64,000 bases of DNA from Mya arenaria (lineage: Eukaryota > Mollusca > Bivalvia > Myida > Myidae): NCBI RefSeq assembly GCF_026914265.1, contig NC_069136.1, forward strand, positions 36,235,406 through 36,299,405. The letters run 5' to 3'. Below, piece after piece: positions 26,192 to 37,966 of this stretch. How positions within the stretch are numbered: position 1 is the stretch's first letter; every line of letters starts with the position of its first letter. The notes below the pieces were generated by a model. The model saw only the letters and a program-made list of their open reading frames with translations, had not been told where the DNA came from and ran no database searches. The translations under genes were made by a program, and so were the position numbers.

Positions 26192-27456
26192 GTATTTTAT
26201 TAATTAACTTTTACCATTTTGGTTAAAAACATTCTTATAACTTACAGTGAAATTCACAGTGAAGCCGTATGTATCCCTTATTCATTCATGGTGTCTGCTT
26301 TTCTAGACTTGACTTTGCTGATTTTGACATGCATCCGTAGAGTGACATTGCACATACTTATGAATAAAGCACTGTACATTGTAAGAAAGAATGTCTTTTC
26401 GTCTTAAATTCGTAAATCATTTGCCAAAACGTCAAATGTTTCACCTTCGTCGTCCATTTTGCCGCTGTACAAAATCGTAATAGTCGTAAAATCCACAAAC
26501 GGGTTAAATACAACTGTAATATCAAACCGTACAAGGTGGTTCAATCATTCAAAAGGTTCAAGTATTCCCAATAGGTTTATACGAAGCACAACTTTTTCAA
26601 AACAGTCGGAAAACGAATAAAAAAATGGCTACCTTTAAAAATAATTTCCGGCATATTTCTTGTATTATGCGAGTTTCGACAGCCAATGAAAATGGTCCAT
26701 TTCTCAAATCCTATATTAGGCGAGTTTTTTAGCCAATCAAAACGGAGGAAACTCATATTAGACGAGTTTTGTTGATATTGGCCGAGTTTGGTCGATATTG
26801 AGCGAATTCTGGCATATATTGTCTTCAATTGTCTGGTATTGGTACCGCAATTGTCTCTGTATCTCGCCAAATACGTAATAGTTGATTAATAAATGGTTAT
26901 AACATGGCTTAGTATAAATGAATAATCTCGATACTTTGGTTTAATTTGTCTAAAAGAATTGTTGTACGGGTGATTAACAAGTTTGATATAAATGTTTGAG
27001 TATTGCACTCGCTAACAATAAGAAAGGTTTTGAAATATCATGGCCAACAGCCTATCACAAGTGTATTCATATGTATGTAGCATGTAGGTGTATGTCCAGC
27101 TGTACCAAAATGACAACATTTCTGTACAACATGCCACGCATGTCCTTGGATTTAATAACAACATTTAAAATAAATATCCATATAAGACAATGACATTGCC
27201 TAGTATCTGTATTTCTGAACGAATGCAAAGTTTATGGTAACCTGCCAAATTACTTATTGTGACTAGATGCATCTAAAAGATGTTACTTATTTTGTCATTT
27301 TGCAGAGTTGTAGGATGCTGATGATGCTCCATGCTAGAAAAGATCCGATTGTCAAATAATAACCCTTCTAATACAGAGGCGCAAGTATGCAACTTCTTGT
27401 GACATACCAGCATACAATTCGTGAGAGTAAAATACACATTATATTCCCTGAATACA

Positions 27457-27462
27457 TTTAAT
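27457..27462 (-). terminator. Polyadenylation signal of copy C (ATTAAA)
   Basis: Minus-strand ATTAAA in GTGCAATTAAATGTATTC, the position where A and B have AATAAA. ATTAAA is the commonest natural variant. Confidence 0.5.
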
Positions 27463-27553
27463 TGCACTACGGAGCACTCCGTTTTAAATAAAACTACTTG
27501 ATATCCATGTTTTAACCATTTTCACTGACTTCTTTTCGAGTGACTTTGTTTGG

Positions 27554-30500
27554 CTATAAGGCATATCCGGTAGGTGTTTGTTTCCGTTTTGGCGCGTGAA
27601 ATGACAACGCAGCACACATCAACGTCATCACGATACCTGCTGACGTCATGTAGAAACACCATGATAATGAGCAGTCTCCTGTAAAATGTAAAACAATGTG
27701 ACAAATAATGTATAACGATTGTACACATTATTATTTACATATTTTTTTTTATTAAAATATCAATTTAAACTAATAATATTGACCTTATATAAAACACCAG
27801 GAAGGATAATAAATGCATATGATTATAATTTATATTTGTATTAAATTGTAATTAGTGATATGAAAGGAAGGTTGATATTTAGATATTAGAATGGAATACT
27901 TTTAATTATCTCAAGAATATCAACGGTTGAATATATTTTTAAAAAAGTTATGCTATTGTCATTGCTATTTAGTTTTTCAAGATTTTGAAGGAAAACTTCC
28001 GAAGGAATGCTCGTAATATATCGGATATTTGGTGTCTGTATTATTTTAAAGTAATAAACTTTCCCTTGTTAAAATATTAAAAGCAATTGGTTAAATCGGT
28101 TTGGTTCCATACTATGTATGCAAACCAGTTCCAGGTTCAAAATCAAATGAGAGAGAAATTAAATTTTGGTTTTGATTCACACTGCTTTCTATGTAATGTG
28201 ACGCACTGTGTATCGATAGCTAGACAGTATAAGTGCCGCTTTGTTATAGTAAATATGTTCCATACTTCATGAATTATATCAATGAGCAATATCTATGATA
28301 GTATTATTACAGGCATCCATTGGTCTGGTTGTAAATGTTTGCTTGGGAATAACGTTCATGATTGATAATTTGGTGCAACTTTATAGCGTCTACATCTTGT
28401 TATTCCCAAGGCAGATCGTGATAAGCGCGTTTGCTATCGCAGAAGTACTTCAAAAATTTGGAATTCTTAATCTCGATTTGTTTCAACATCTTTTTAAAAG
28501 AAAATCGTGCTCGAATTTTGTAGACCGAGGTCAATTTGCAGTGACCTTGAGGCTGAGTGAGTTAATTACGTTCGGATCCAAATGGTACGTACTGCACAAA
28601 TTGATTTGTGCATATGTAGCGGATTGAACCCACTACCACAAGCCAAGCAAACGGACACTCTACCGCGTCGGTATCACATGAAGAAACCTCTATAACGTGA
28701 AAAATAATGTGCCGCAGTATTCATATTGGAACCTCGGTTACAGTAAAAACGTTCCATAATTCCTGAATTATATCAATGAGCTATATCTAACATGGTATTA
28801 TTATAGGCATCTTTTGGTCTGTTTTATCAATGTTTCCTCGGAAATAACGCTCTAAGCTGATAATTTGGTGCAATTTTATTGCGAATTCACCTTGTCGTTT
28901 GATTCGCTTCTCAATCGTGATAAGCGCGTTTGATATCGAAGAGGTACTTCAAGGAACCGGAACTCCTAATCTCGTTTTATTTAATATTTTCAGGATAAAT
29001 AAAATTTGATTTAAACAATGTTTAACTAAAGGCTCACAAAGTTATCTCATACATTTCCCGGCTTCTTTTTCGAAATCAAAATTCTCTACCGATTTTCTAC
29101 CGATGTGTTTTAATACGTTTAATTTTTGTTCATAAAAGTTTTTTACTAGCTGTTATCTTTTTAAAATCAAAACTATTAAGCGTTTAAGCTGGTCGATTTT
29201 CGTGTGAAATAAAATATCATGAAACACTTTCGAATAAAAACACATTGACCTACCAAGATTATAAGACTTTGAGGAGTGCCCACAAGCCTGCTTCACCTCA
29301 GTGCTTCCCCAGCCGTTTGGATAAATACCCACACCCGCGCCCATCAGAAAACCTGAAATATACCGGTTGATAAGTCTATAAGCTTTAGTTTGCTATATGG
29401 TTATCATAAAACGATATAAGAAGTAAGCGATTAAATGACGAAGTGATAAATATATCATGAATCAGTGTTGTATGACCAGTATCAAGAAAAGTGCATATAT
29501 GTCATTCTAAACCAAAGAACGACGACCCCTCATGTTGAGAGCTGTATCGACATTTTTACAGATCAAAAACATGCACGCTGTAAAAGGGACTGAAAAACTT
29601 TTTTACTTCTTTCACGCCATTCTAAAGGTCTGTCATGTTAATCCAAGGCCTAAAGAACCATTTATCAAATGGACATTCAAAAACAAGGAATCTGTCAAAT
29701 GACGACTAGGGAATTCAATTTCATGGGATCATCAAACAATTTGAAACGATTTATACTCTTTGAAGGAACAGGACTCCAATTGACAAGCTTGCAGTGGATT
29801 AAACGAATACTGTTGTATTAAAGTGACACTCTTATTTAAAATCATTACATACACATGAATAACAAACATCAATTCGACTGATAAACCTTTACCTTCTTAC
29901 TAAAAAATGCATTTATGGAAAATATTAATTACTGATAACAAGATTGTAAACATGTATTTAATAGCTGAAAACGCAAAAATATTAATGATTGGTGAATGAT
30001 AAAAGATTTACTGGGATCTACTATCGTCACATAACATAAATATACCGTGTTTTCTTCACCTTTGTTTCAAATTAAACTCGGTATCCTTCATAAGAACCAT
30101 TGTTTTCGACATTTATTCATCTTTTTTTTTGGTAAATAAAAACAAATGTTGTAATAATGGTAAATAATCTTATTTGGGAGTAAGAGTGCATCTTTAACAT
30201 CAATAATTAAAGCCTAAATACTTTGTGTATGCTTTTCGTGAAAGACAGATATAACAACGAGCGGCAACCTCGAGTCACTTTATGATTAGTTACATCTTTC
30301 TGTAAAATAGCCCTTTTTCTCATATCGCGTTTATGTAAACAAATAAATCCAACAAGGTCACAATATAGGTTTGTAAGAGCATAAGAAATCGTTAACATCG
30401 AAACAAATGCCGCCACACACCTCACACCACAAAACAAACGTTTTTATTTTTCACACGATGCAATCTCATATTGCAAATAACTGACAGGACAGATGCGGGG

Positions 30501-31318
30501 AACAAATTAATTGAAATCGAAGTAAAATAGTATTGGAAATAGTCAGCATGATGTCGGTAAGAAGGATATATTGGTACCTCTGTTGACGGGAGCTTTCATT
30601 AATTAAATAATGTATATGGTGTTTGATTGAGAGGGAATCCAAAAACCAGCAACACATAATGGTCGCAGAAGTATATGTATCATGCTTCTGAACTCGCCAG
30701 AGTATTATTTCACAGTCGATAATTGTAAAAACAAGATAGTCAGTGGTACAATGTCAAAGGTCAACTGGTTAATATTGAAATGTTTTTCCTTATTTGTTTC
30801 TATTTTAGAAGTTGTCCTTGTGCGTTAATTTTAAATTACGAAGATAAGAATAAAGAAGAATACTGGTAAATGAAAATTGTTGATGCTTGTGTATCTGGAC
30901 ATGGTTTATTACCTGAACACAATTGAATTATCCCTGCTGTCCTAGCAACGGTCGGTATGACAACTCCTTTGACACAAACACCAAACATTGCGGTCAAGGC
31001 CACAAGAAAACACAAACAGCATCCAACCCCGACAAGCAAAGTAGTTATTTGCCAAGAGACACTAGGAATGTCGGAAAATGCAGTGTAGCGTCCACATTCA
31101 TGAATTATCGTCAATTTTCCGTCTTTGCCAATGATCGGATAATGACACCTACGAAAAAGGCCGAAGTGTACCGGGGTTACTTGAGGGGACTTTCCGGTTT
31201 GGTAAAGTGCCATCCGTCCGGTGATCCAGTGTGGCATAAAATATCCAACACACGAAATATCAGCACTTAATATGGATGTGAATGCCCAAAATACTCCAAT
31301 ACCTGATAATCCAGTCAT
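27554..31318 (-). CDS. LHFPL6-like: LHFPL6-like tetraspan membrane protein, copy C
   Basis: Exons 30913-31318, 29254-29352 and 27554-27678, GT-AG, phase-1 introns, 209 aa, start MTGLSG. The reading frame is intact, but two substitutions stand out at positions fixed in the other copies. One is aspartate at residue 20 inside TM1 (ILSADISC, against I or T elsewhere). The other is glycine for aspartate in the family signature (GWGS at 149-152). Both could disturb folding. Intron 2 contains a duplicated conserved module (28258-28500 and 28751-28990) with a tRNA-derived SINE head between the halves. Intron 1 contains a 380-bp TTAA MITE. The downstream polyadenylation hexamer is ATTAAA. Either a diverged working paralog or an early pseudogene. 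Confidence 0.9.
28610..28680 (-). mobile_element. tRNA-derived SINE head (degraded)
   Basis: The minus strand contains an A-box-like GCGGTAGAGTGTCCG and, 30 nt on, a B-box GGTTCAATCC. It lies in intron 2 of C between the two halves of a duplicated module. No cloverleaf with a full acceptor stem is visible, so not called a tRNA gene. Confidence 0.5.
29818..30197. mobile_element. TTAA MITE family 1, copy in intron 1 of C
   Basis: 380 bp from TTAA to TTAA with imperfect inverted ends (TTAAAGTGACACTCTTATT against TTAAAGATGCACTCTTACT on the other strand). TTAA target duplication is typical of piggyBac-type elements; no transposase. Confidence 0.7.
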
Positions 31319-31502
31319 TGCCGTAATAGTGTCAGAGAACTTAATCCACAGATGGATAAATCACATCCTAAAATTCAAAATTTTGGAAAAGCATATTCGC
31401 CGCACTCCTTATAAGATATTTCATGTTCCCAACTTCCTAGCAAATATATTTTTAAGTTCCGAAACTACAGCTCCTTTGATTGATTTCACGTTAAAAAGCA
31501 AT

Positions 31503-31632
31503 GAACATCTTTCTCTGCAAGGTAACAGCGCATCTGAAGCGATATGTTCCAAATAAAGTGTGAGAAGCTCTCAGCGAGTAAGATGTGGTTCAGAAACGAT
31601 TAACGAAGTGACCAAATTCCCTGTCAAAACAA
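31503..31632 (-). promoter_or_regulatory. Conserved upstream block of copy C
   Basis: Starts 185 bp above the ATG. Contains GAACATC, GCAAGGTAACAGC, GAAGCTCTCAGCGAGTAAG, ACGATTAACGAAGTGA and CCCTGTCAAAACA. Slightly more diverged than in A, B and D. Confidence 0.58.
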
Positions 31633-34376
31633 ATTAGCATTGTGGTGGATGAGCTGAAAAATAAGACACCATCGTTGAAGTATTAAAATAGACATTGCGG
31701 TATATAACGACATTGTTCAAAGCAATTCGCAATACATTAAAACAGCAGTTAATCTCCATTTAAAGGTTAAATACCATCAACAAAGACAAAAAATGCTCTT
31801 GTCTTTAAAAAATGAGCATCTTTACAAAACCAACTGTCGACATATATATATATAATATATCAAATGTACTCATTATTGTACGATAACAATTTGAACATTA
31901 TATTCCATACAACAAAAACTTTTCTAAAAGGAAAAGTAAAGTATCCCAAAAAGAAGGCAAAACAAATGTATATTACTTCACGCATAACTTCGCTGAATAT
32001 ATACTTTATGGATTGTTTACGGTCCAACGAAGCCTTGAAAAAGTACTAATTTATTACCTATATTTTTCTTTGAAATAATTCAATATTTTAACAAAACGAC
32101 AGTTACGTGTGACAAAATGATAAGTGTTTAATACTCATACTTAGTTTTGTGATAAATGAGAATGTCAGCGGCGATATGACTTGTCAAGTTGATAAAATAG
32201 CTAAACAATGATATCATATGTCAATAACATCACTGAAAACTTCAATATTAAAGCCGAGTATCGTGTTAGAGTGACCTATTTAGCTTTATATATTTACAAA
32301 TAATATTAGGAACGGTCATTTAGTTTTGTCGGATTTAATTTTAGCATGACAAGCTTAGGAGTAAGTATTTTAACTCAAACGACATAGCACTCAACCCTCA
32401 ATTGAAAATAAAGTAACGACCCAAAAAGCTTAACGGTCGAAGACAGTGTTGTTTACGGTTTACGTTTTAATCGCGTTAAGCCAAAATATACATTGTAAAT
32501 CAGCTTACAAATATCCACACTATTTTTAACAAACAGTTTTTACACATGAATGTTTTAATGTAGTTCGTTAGTTTAAAAAGGAAGGAAACGCTACGCATCA
32601 AACGATCATTATAGTTTATAACAATCATTGCTTTTTAATTAAGCTTGCAAAATATCGAACATTACTCGGTTTTTGTAAGTAACGCCGAAAAAATATTAAA
32701 TATTAAAACACTCTTCTGTATTCATATATTTTCAAAACAACATTTTTAACTTAATTAAAGTAGCTTATACCACAACTTGACACATCTTTTAAACGTAATT
32801 TTATTGATTTTGTGAACAAGATAAATAAATAAGTGTATCATGCAACAAACATTAAAGTAAACTTATTAACAGTAATACAGCTTATGTATGGTAATCATGC
32901 ATGTCTTGCAAACGGGTACGAAAAGGATTCTGCTTCAAATGTGTTAATTTATGTTATTGTCATTAACGTAAAAAGTAAACTTGGCAATTTTGTGCTTCCT
33001 CCACCGTGGTTATTTAATGTCACTTAAATGCAACATATTTAATATAAGATGAACTAATTCGAACAGAAATACGAATATTTATTAGATTTTTTGAAAGGCC
33101 ACCAGCCCAAAATATTGTAATAGCATCAATAGATAATACAGTAAATACCCAATGTATAGCAACAACACACAGGCTTATACACACATGCATGCACATGTAG
33201 GAAGCGGTATGTCATACCGTTATGACAAATATTATCTTTGGATTACAATCATATATACATGGTCATTACACAAACATAATGAATTTTCATTTATAAAATA
33301 GATACAGTGAAATACCATCAAAATACATTAGCCTCGTTGTTAAATCCAATCGCATGTATATCTACCACCATGGGTAATTCGTGTCATATATAAGCAATAT
33401 ATATTTTAGTCATGGCAATAATTCTTTTAGAATTTAAACAAAGTACAATATAATCTTCGTGCATCATGTTCGTTAACTCCTATGGGATGTTTATCTGTCA
33501 ACGTGTGTATTTTACGTCAAAAATAAACGAATACTGCATAATGCTCTTACCTCGAGATGTTAATAAGAGTATAAACATAGTGAAATACCATCACTATCCT
33601 TGCAGCTCATTAAATCCTTTTTGATTGTACCCACGAATGTATCAGTGAGAAAGCAAAACGAAATAGAATAGTTTAAAATTGAATAGTATATTCTTTTAGC
33701 TGGAGAAAAGACACACAATAAACTAAAGCTTACGGCGTAGTATTCAAGTACATGCCACTTAAAGATGTAATTATACATTTCAACGACATTTAATTGAAAA
33801 TAAATTGAAACCTCAATGAAAGCTAATACAATACAATACACTTCAATATTAGTGTCAGTTGTAGTAACGAGATATATCGGTTATCGCGTGATAAAAACAG
33901 TTATTGTATGCTCAAAATCCTTTAAAACGATTTTTACTTTAATTAATCGTGTGTTTTCATTATTTTGTGATGAGAAGTTCTGAAAGGTTGTTTGGTATCG
34001 TGACAATTCTAATATAATACATTATTGTTCTCCTTGTTTTAGTCAATTTTCTGTCCGTGCATATTTGCTATCGAAATGCTATCAGACAAAAATCAGACAC
34101 AGGTCATCTTATTTCTTATGTATCATACTGGTCAAAAAGAGTGGAAGTAAATTTTGCCTTTTTTCTCACGTCCAACATATTTCCATGTTGTTGTTTTTTA
34201 AAGTTTCATCAAATAGTTGTATTGCTACTCACTTTGAGACTGCGAGGTAGAGTCTAACTAAACAAGACAATACTTGTAAACATTTACTCATTCGTCTACG
34301 TTATTGAGCTTGATATCTTTGATTTCTAAAGTCAAAAAAGTGTGTTGACCAAATGTTAGATAAAACTATGTAAGTC

Positions 34377-34600
34377 TTGCACCACCCAACACCTACAGTC
34401 AAGGTTGCTATTTGCCACGAGGCACTAAGAATGTCGGAGGATGCATGCAATGTATCGTCCACATTCGTAATTATCCGTCATTATTATTATTGGCAATTTT
34501 CCGTCATCGTCAATGGAAGGGTAATTTCACCAATGGAAAATGCCGAATTGTACCGGAGTCGTTTCAGAAAAAGGTTTCACATACCAAAACTCCACTTGCG
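34377..34600 (-). pseudogene. Relic Y: internal fragment of LHFPL6-like exon 1
   Basis: Reading the minus strand gives recognisable but interrupted similarity to the middle of exon 1 of A-E, roughly the stretch from FRRCNYP to the start of TM2. Both ends of the exon are missing, and a short ATT-rich insertion near 34478-34490 breaks the frame. Just left, 34310-34350 resembles the 3' flank of copy E near 45545-45580, so a deletion probably joined the downstream flank directly to exon 1, removing exons 2 and 3. The conserved upstream block survives to the right at 34756-34863. Long plus-strand frames here are antisense shadows. Confidence 0.85.
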
Positions 34601-34755
34601 AAGTATAGCCGCTAAATATATGCTTTAGTATTAGTATTTAGTAAAACATCATGTTAAGAAATATCGTATTCCGAGTGTGTTTTACATTAAATACGCCTTT
34701 TTGATTTCTTTAAAACAGTATTCCGTTTGGTAAGGGAGTGAAAGGAGAAGGGAGT

Positions 34756-34863
34756 GAACAGCCTGCCGTGCAATGTAACAGCCGCCTTTTCTCACTGCAG
34801 ATGTCAGAAGCTCTCAGCGAGTCACAGATGGTCCAGAATCGATCAACGAAATGAATGCCCTGT
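34756..34863 (-). promoter_or_regulatory. Orphan upstream block in relic Y
   Basis: Keeps GTAACAGCCGCC, GTCAGAAGCTCTCAGCGAGT and GATCAACGAAATGA above the broken exon 1 fragment, with part of the region between the first two motifs deleted. Confidence 0.55.
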
Positions 34864-37339
34864 CTTATCCCAATAGCGCTGTCGTGGGAAAGCTATAGCA
34901 TATAACAGCAAACTTTGAATAAGTAGTAATAAAGTTGTTGAAAATGTGTGGAATGGGAATGCTCAAGTACGTTAGCCGTGAACCGTATTTCAAATTAAAC
35001 TGTTAAACCGTTTATTCGTTGACTTACAACTATGAACCCACAAGCTGCCAACATCCATCAAGTAATAAAGTATCAAATTCATTTGTTAAAAAGAAAACTT
35101 TCTTTTTCCACCTTGACTATCTTAATTTGCTTTAAAAAAGATGCGAATGAGCAACCTCTATATCCTCATAAATATTCCCAACCTTCAAGTGTTTTACTAC
35201 CAAATAACCGATCCTTGAGGACACCTGATAAGAGTTTTATATTTCTTCATTGTGTGTGATGTACGTGCCATGATTATAAAATATCCAAACAATGATTTTA
35301 TATGTTCATTACATCACTTAAAACCTTGCATGTCACAGTGACTTCAAACCTTAAACTTTTTAACGATTATTGTTGAAGTTTAAAAGAATCAATGAAATTC
35401 ATTTGGTTTTTGCGCCCTTAACTTTCACTAAAGTTTTTCTTACATCAATAGCTTTACTACAAAACAGCTATTTGTCATACATATCTGGTTATTTTTGTGA
35501 TAAATGAGTATGCCTGTGTCGCCATAACGTAACATTTTGATAACATAACCAAACATTGATATCATATTTCGATAACATTTCTGAAATGTTTTAGTGTCAG
35601 GGTTTATTAATTCAGTCAGCGTGTTACTCAATACTAAAATACTTCATCGAAAGAATGAAATGGTCCTTGTTTATACGAGTAGTTATAAGTAATATTATAA
35701 GGCATAATGTTATCATATGCCAACTTATAGTAATCTCTTTTTTCTCATTTATAAAATAAAAATCCCTTACAAATTATCATCGCCCTAAAATGTGTCACGA
35801 AATCGGTTAGGCAATTAAACTCAACAACTTCAAAATGAAATTCATTTCAATTGGAAAAATGATGAAAACTAAGCCTATGGCGAATTCTTGAAGTACCTGA
35901 CACTATAAAATGTAATGATATATCTCAAAAACGTTTAATTAAAAACAAATTGAAATATCCATATCAGACGGATGGTACAATACACTTTACCCATAGTTTA
36001 AGTTCAATATCACGTTTACGAGCATTAAGATACGGAAACGTTTTAATTCTCGTTTTATTCATTTACCTGTTAAAAATAATTTGTAACTCGTTGTTAAAGA
36101 AATTGGTAAACTGTTAGTGTGCCTATTTCAATCATTTGTGGTTTTAAACTTGTTTATTTTGTGCGTTATTACGAAAATTCAGAAATTATCAGAAAGCGGT
36201 TTTTTTAGTTTTAACAGTGTAACCCAAGCACGAATTGGCAGTTAATATCTAATAAAACGACAACAAAACCTTATTGTCTATAATGAACACTATATTACCT
36301 TTCTACCCTCCAGGTTTACGAAGAGAATAACTAATTTGAACCAAGTTCTTGCAATGGCTGTTTTTAATTCCTACCATATAGCGAAACTTTTTCAAGATTT
36401 TTCATTTTGAGTGATATAGAACTAAATGAAAATATATTTATACCACAGACAAATACATTAATTCATTAAACTCGACTCAATAGTTCAATTGTGTTCATAA
36501 TAAATATTAAAAAACAACAACAATCCTTTGCATCTGTCGTTTTGTATTGTTTAGATGACCAACAACAGAATATATTTATAACGCTCGTAAAACAAAATAC
36601 TTTAGAACAGAACATTTTTCAGTAACAAACGGTTATTGCAACATCGATGAAGTAAACCTTTTTGACGTCTATAATTTTAATAAAAACTCCTCAAATACAG
36701 TTAAAATACAGCAAAGAAATTGCAATACTTGCAGATCACCATTTCGTGTTCGACAACTGCTGTTTCTATCAAAACGAACCCACGCCTCAAGCAAGATAAC
36801 TTTCTTATATTATTCACAAGTAGCAGAACTAATTAGCTTAGATTTCCCGAGAAACTTACTTAATCTTATTGCAAGCTCTGTAAATAGAATTTTCTTTGCT
36901 AATACACTATAGTGGGAAGATTATCATCAGTTAGAATTAACATAAAATTAACAGTTGTAACATTTTAGACGTTTCAATTGTTATTTAAGTTTTCGTAGAC
37001 TTCGACTGACAGCCGATTGGAAGTCCACGTCATGTAATTACGGGTTTCATATATAACTTAGTAGTTCTACGTAGGGAAGAGTAATGGATTTTATAATCTC
37101 ACTGAAGTCTTAGTCTTAAGCAGTTTAAACTATCTGTCTTTGGCTGCTTGTGTGGCTTATAGGTAAATGTTTTATACGTGCAGGTCTAAATGATATTGAT
37201 GATGAAACAAATTTTATACATCACGAAACGACGCACCCAAAACGACAAATAACTTTCGATAAAATGTTTAATATTTTTTATTGTATATTGATATCACATG
37301 TAAAAGATGTGCTCTACGAGTAGTATAAAAAAGGAAATG

Positions 37340-37443
37340 TATCACATGGCTAAAATAGAATTTTAGTTTGCAGATATTTACGCAAAAAATTGATTTTTTA
37401 AGACAAAAATAAAAAAGGTAAATCTGTGAGAGTGCAGCTTTAA
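37340..37443. mobile_element. TTAA MITE family 3, right end
   Basis: Minus strand reads TTAAAGCTGCACTCTCACAG, then a T-rich stretch, GTCTTA and GCGTAAATATCTGCAAAC, the same head as the element at 63,788. The left limit is not clear. It lies exactly at the border between units Y and D. Confidence 0.5.
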
Positions 37444-37866
37444 TGATTAATCTCGATGTCAAGTAAAGAACGAAGCATGTTTGGTAAACATGCATTATAT
37501 AAATATTTGAGTATTGCACTCACATACGCTTTAAAATATCATGGCCAACAACCTATCACAAGTGGAATCACAAGCTATATATATATAGTGTATATCCAGC
37601 TGTACCCCCTTGCACCGTTTCTGTACCTGTCAATGCATGTCTTTTGATATAATAACTCTGTATTAGACAATGGCACTGCCTAATCACGGTTTCCAGAACG
37701 CAAAGTTTAAGGAAACAATTAGCTAAAGTATTGTGACTGGATGTATCTGCTTGGTCATTTGGTAATATTGCAGGATCTCTGTTGAGGTTTTCCAAAGATT
37801 CAAGCCACATATAATATCCCTTTCAATACGTGAAAGTAGTATGCGTATTGTACTTCCCTGAATATA

Positions 37867-37872
37867 TTTAAT
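37867..37872 (-). terminator. Polyadenylation signal of copy D (ATTAAA)
   Basis: Minus-strand ATTAAA in the same context as in C, about 95 bp past the stop. Confidence 0.5.
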
Positions 37873-37966
37873 TGCACTACGAAGCACTCTCAGTCTCATA
37901 AAAGCTACTTTGAATTCAGTCTTTAACCTTATTCAGTAGGTTTCTCTTTGTTGTCTCTCTGTTTCG

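Larger units (their letters stand above)
22080..26920. repeat. Distal spacer of relic unit X
   Basis: No gene. Contains the array module with AAGTTACCCGGTGAAATG (24,043-24,060), a four-copy 25-bp repeat, a short TATTG tract near 25,120, the end module at 25,610-25,920, a large foldback at 26,054-26,191, and about 680 bp (26,200-26,880) of unassigned sequence with repeated GCGAGTTT and GCCAAT words. Confidence 0.5.
26920..34300 (-). repeat. Tandem array unit C (gene copy C plus flanks)
   Basis: Begins with the 3' flank (TTTGAGTATTGCACTC, TATCATGGCCAACAGCCTATCACAAG) shared with D, and continues upstream to about 34,300. The spacer 31,640-34,300 has no supported gene; parts align with D upstream (ACTTCACGCATAACTTCGCT, TTGATCGCGTTAAG, GTTCGTTAGT). 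Confidence 0.65.
34300..37440 (-). repeat. Tandem array unit Y (broken)
   Basis: Short unit: a scrap of exon 1, the upstream block, then distal spacer modules (for example GACAACTGCTG followed by TTTCTATCAAAACGAAC near 36,755) running to a TTAA MITE end at 37,443. No intact gene. Confidence 0.6.

Noticed and set aside
28295-28627. 110-codon plus-strand frame with hydrophobic start
   Set aside because: Covers the duplicated intron 2 module and the SINE head; counterparts in A, B, D and E are not open.
28610-28680. Possible tRNA gene
   Set aside because: A- and B-box-like motifs are present, but no paired acceptor stem or anticodon arm is convincing. A degraded SINE head is the better reading.
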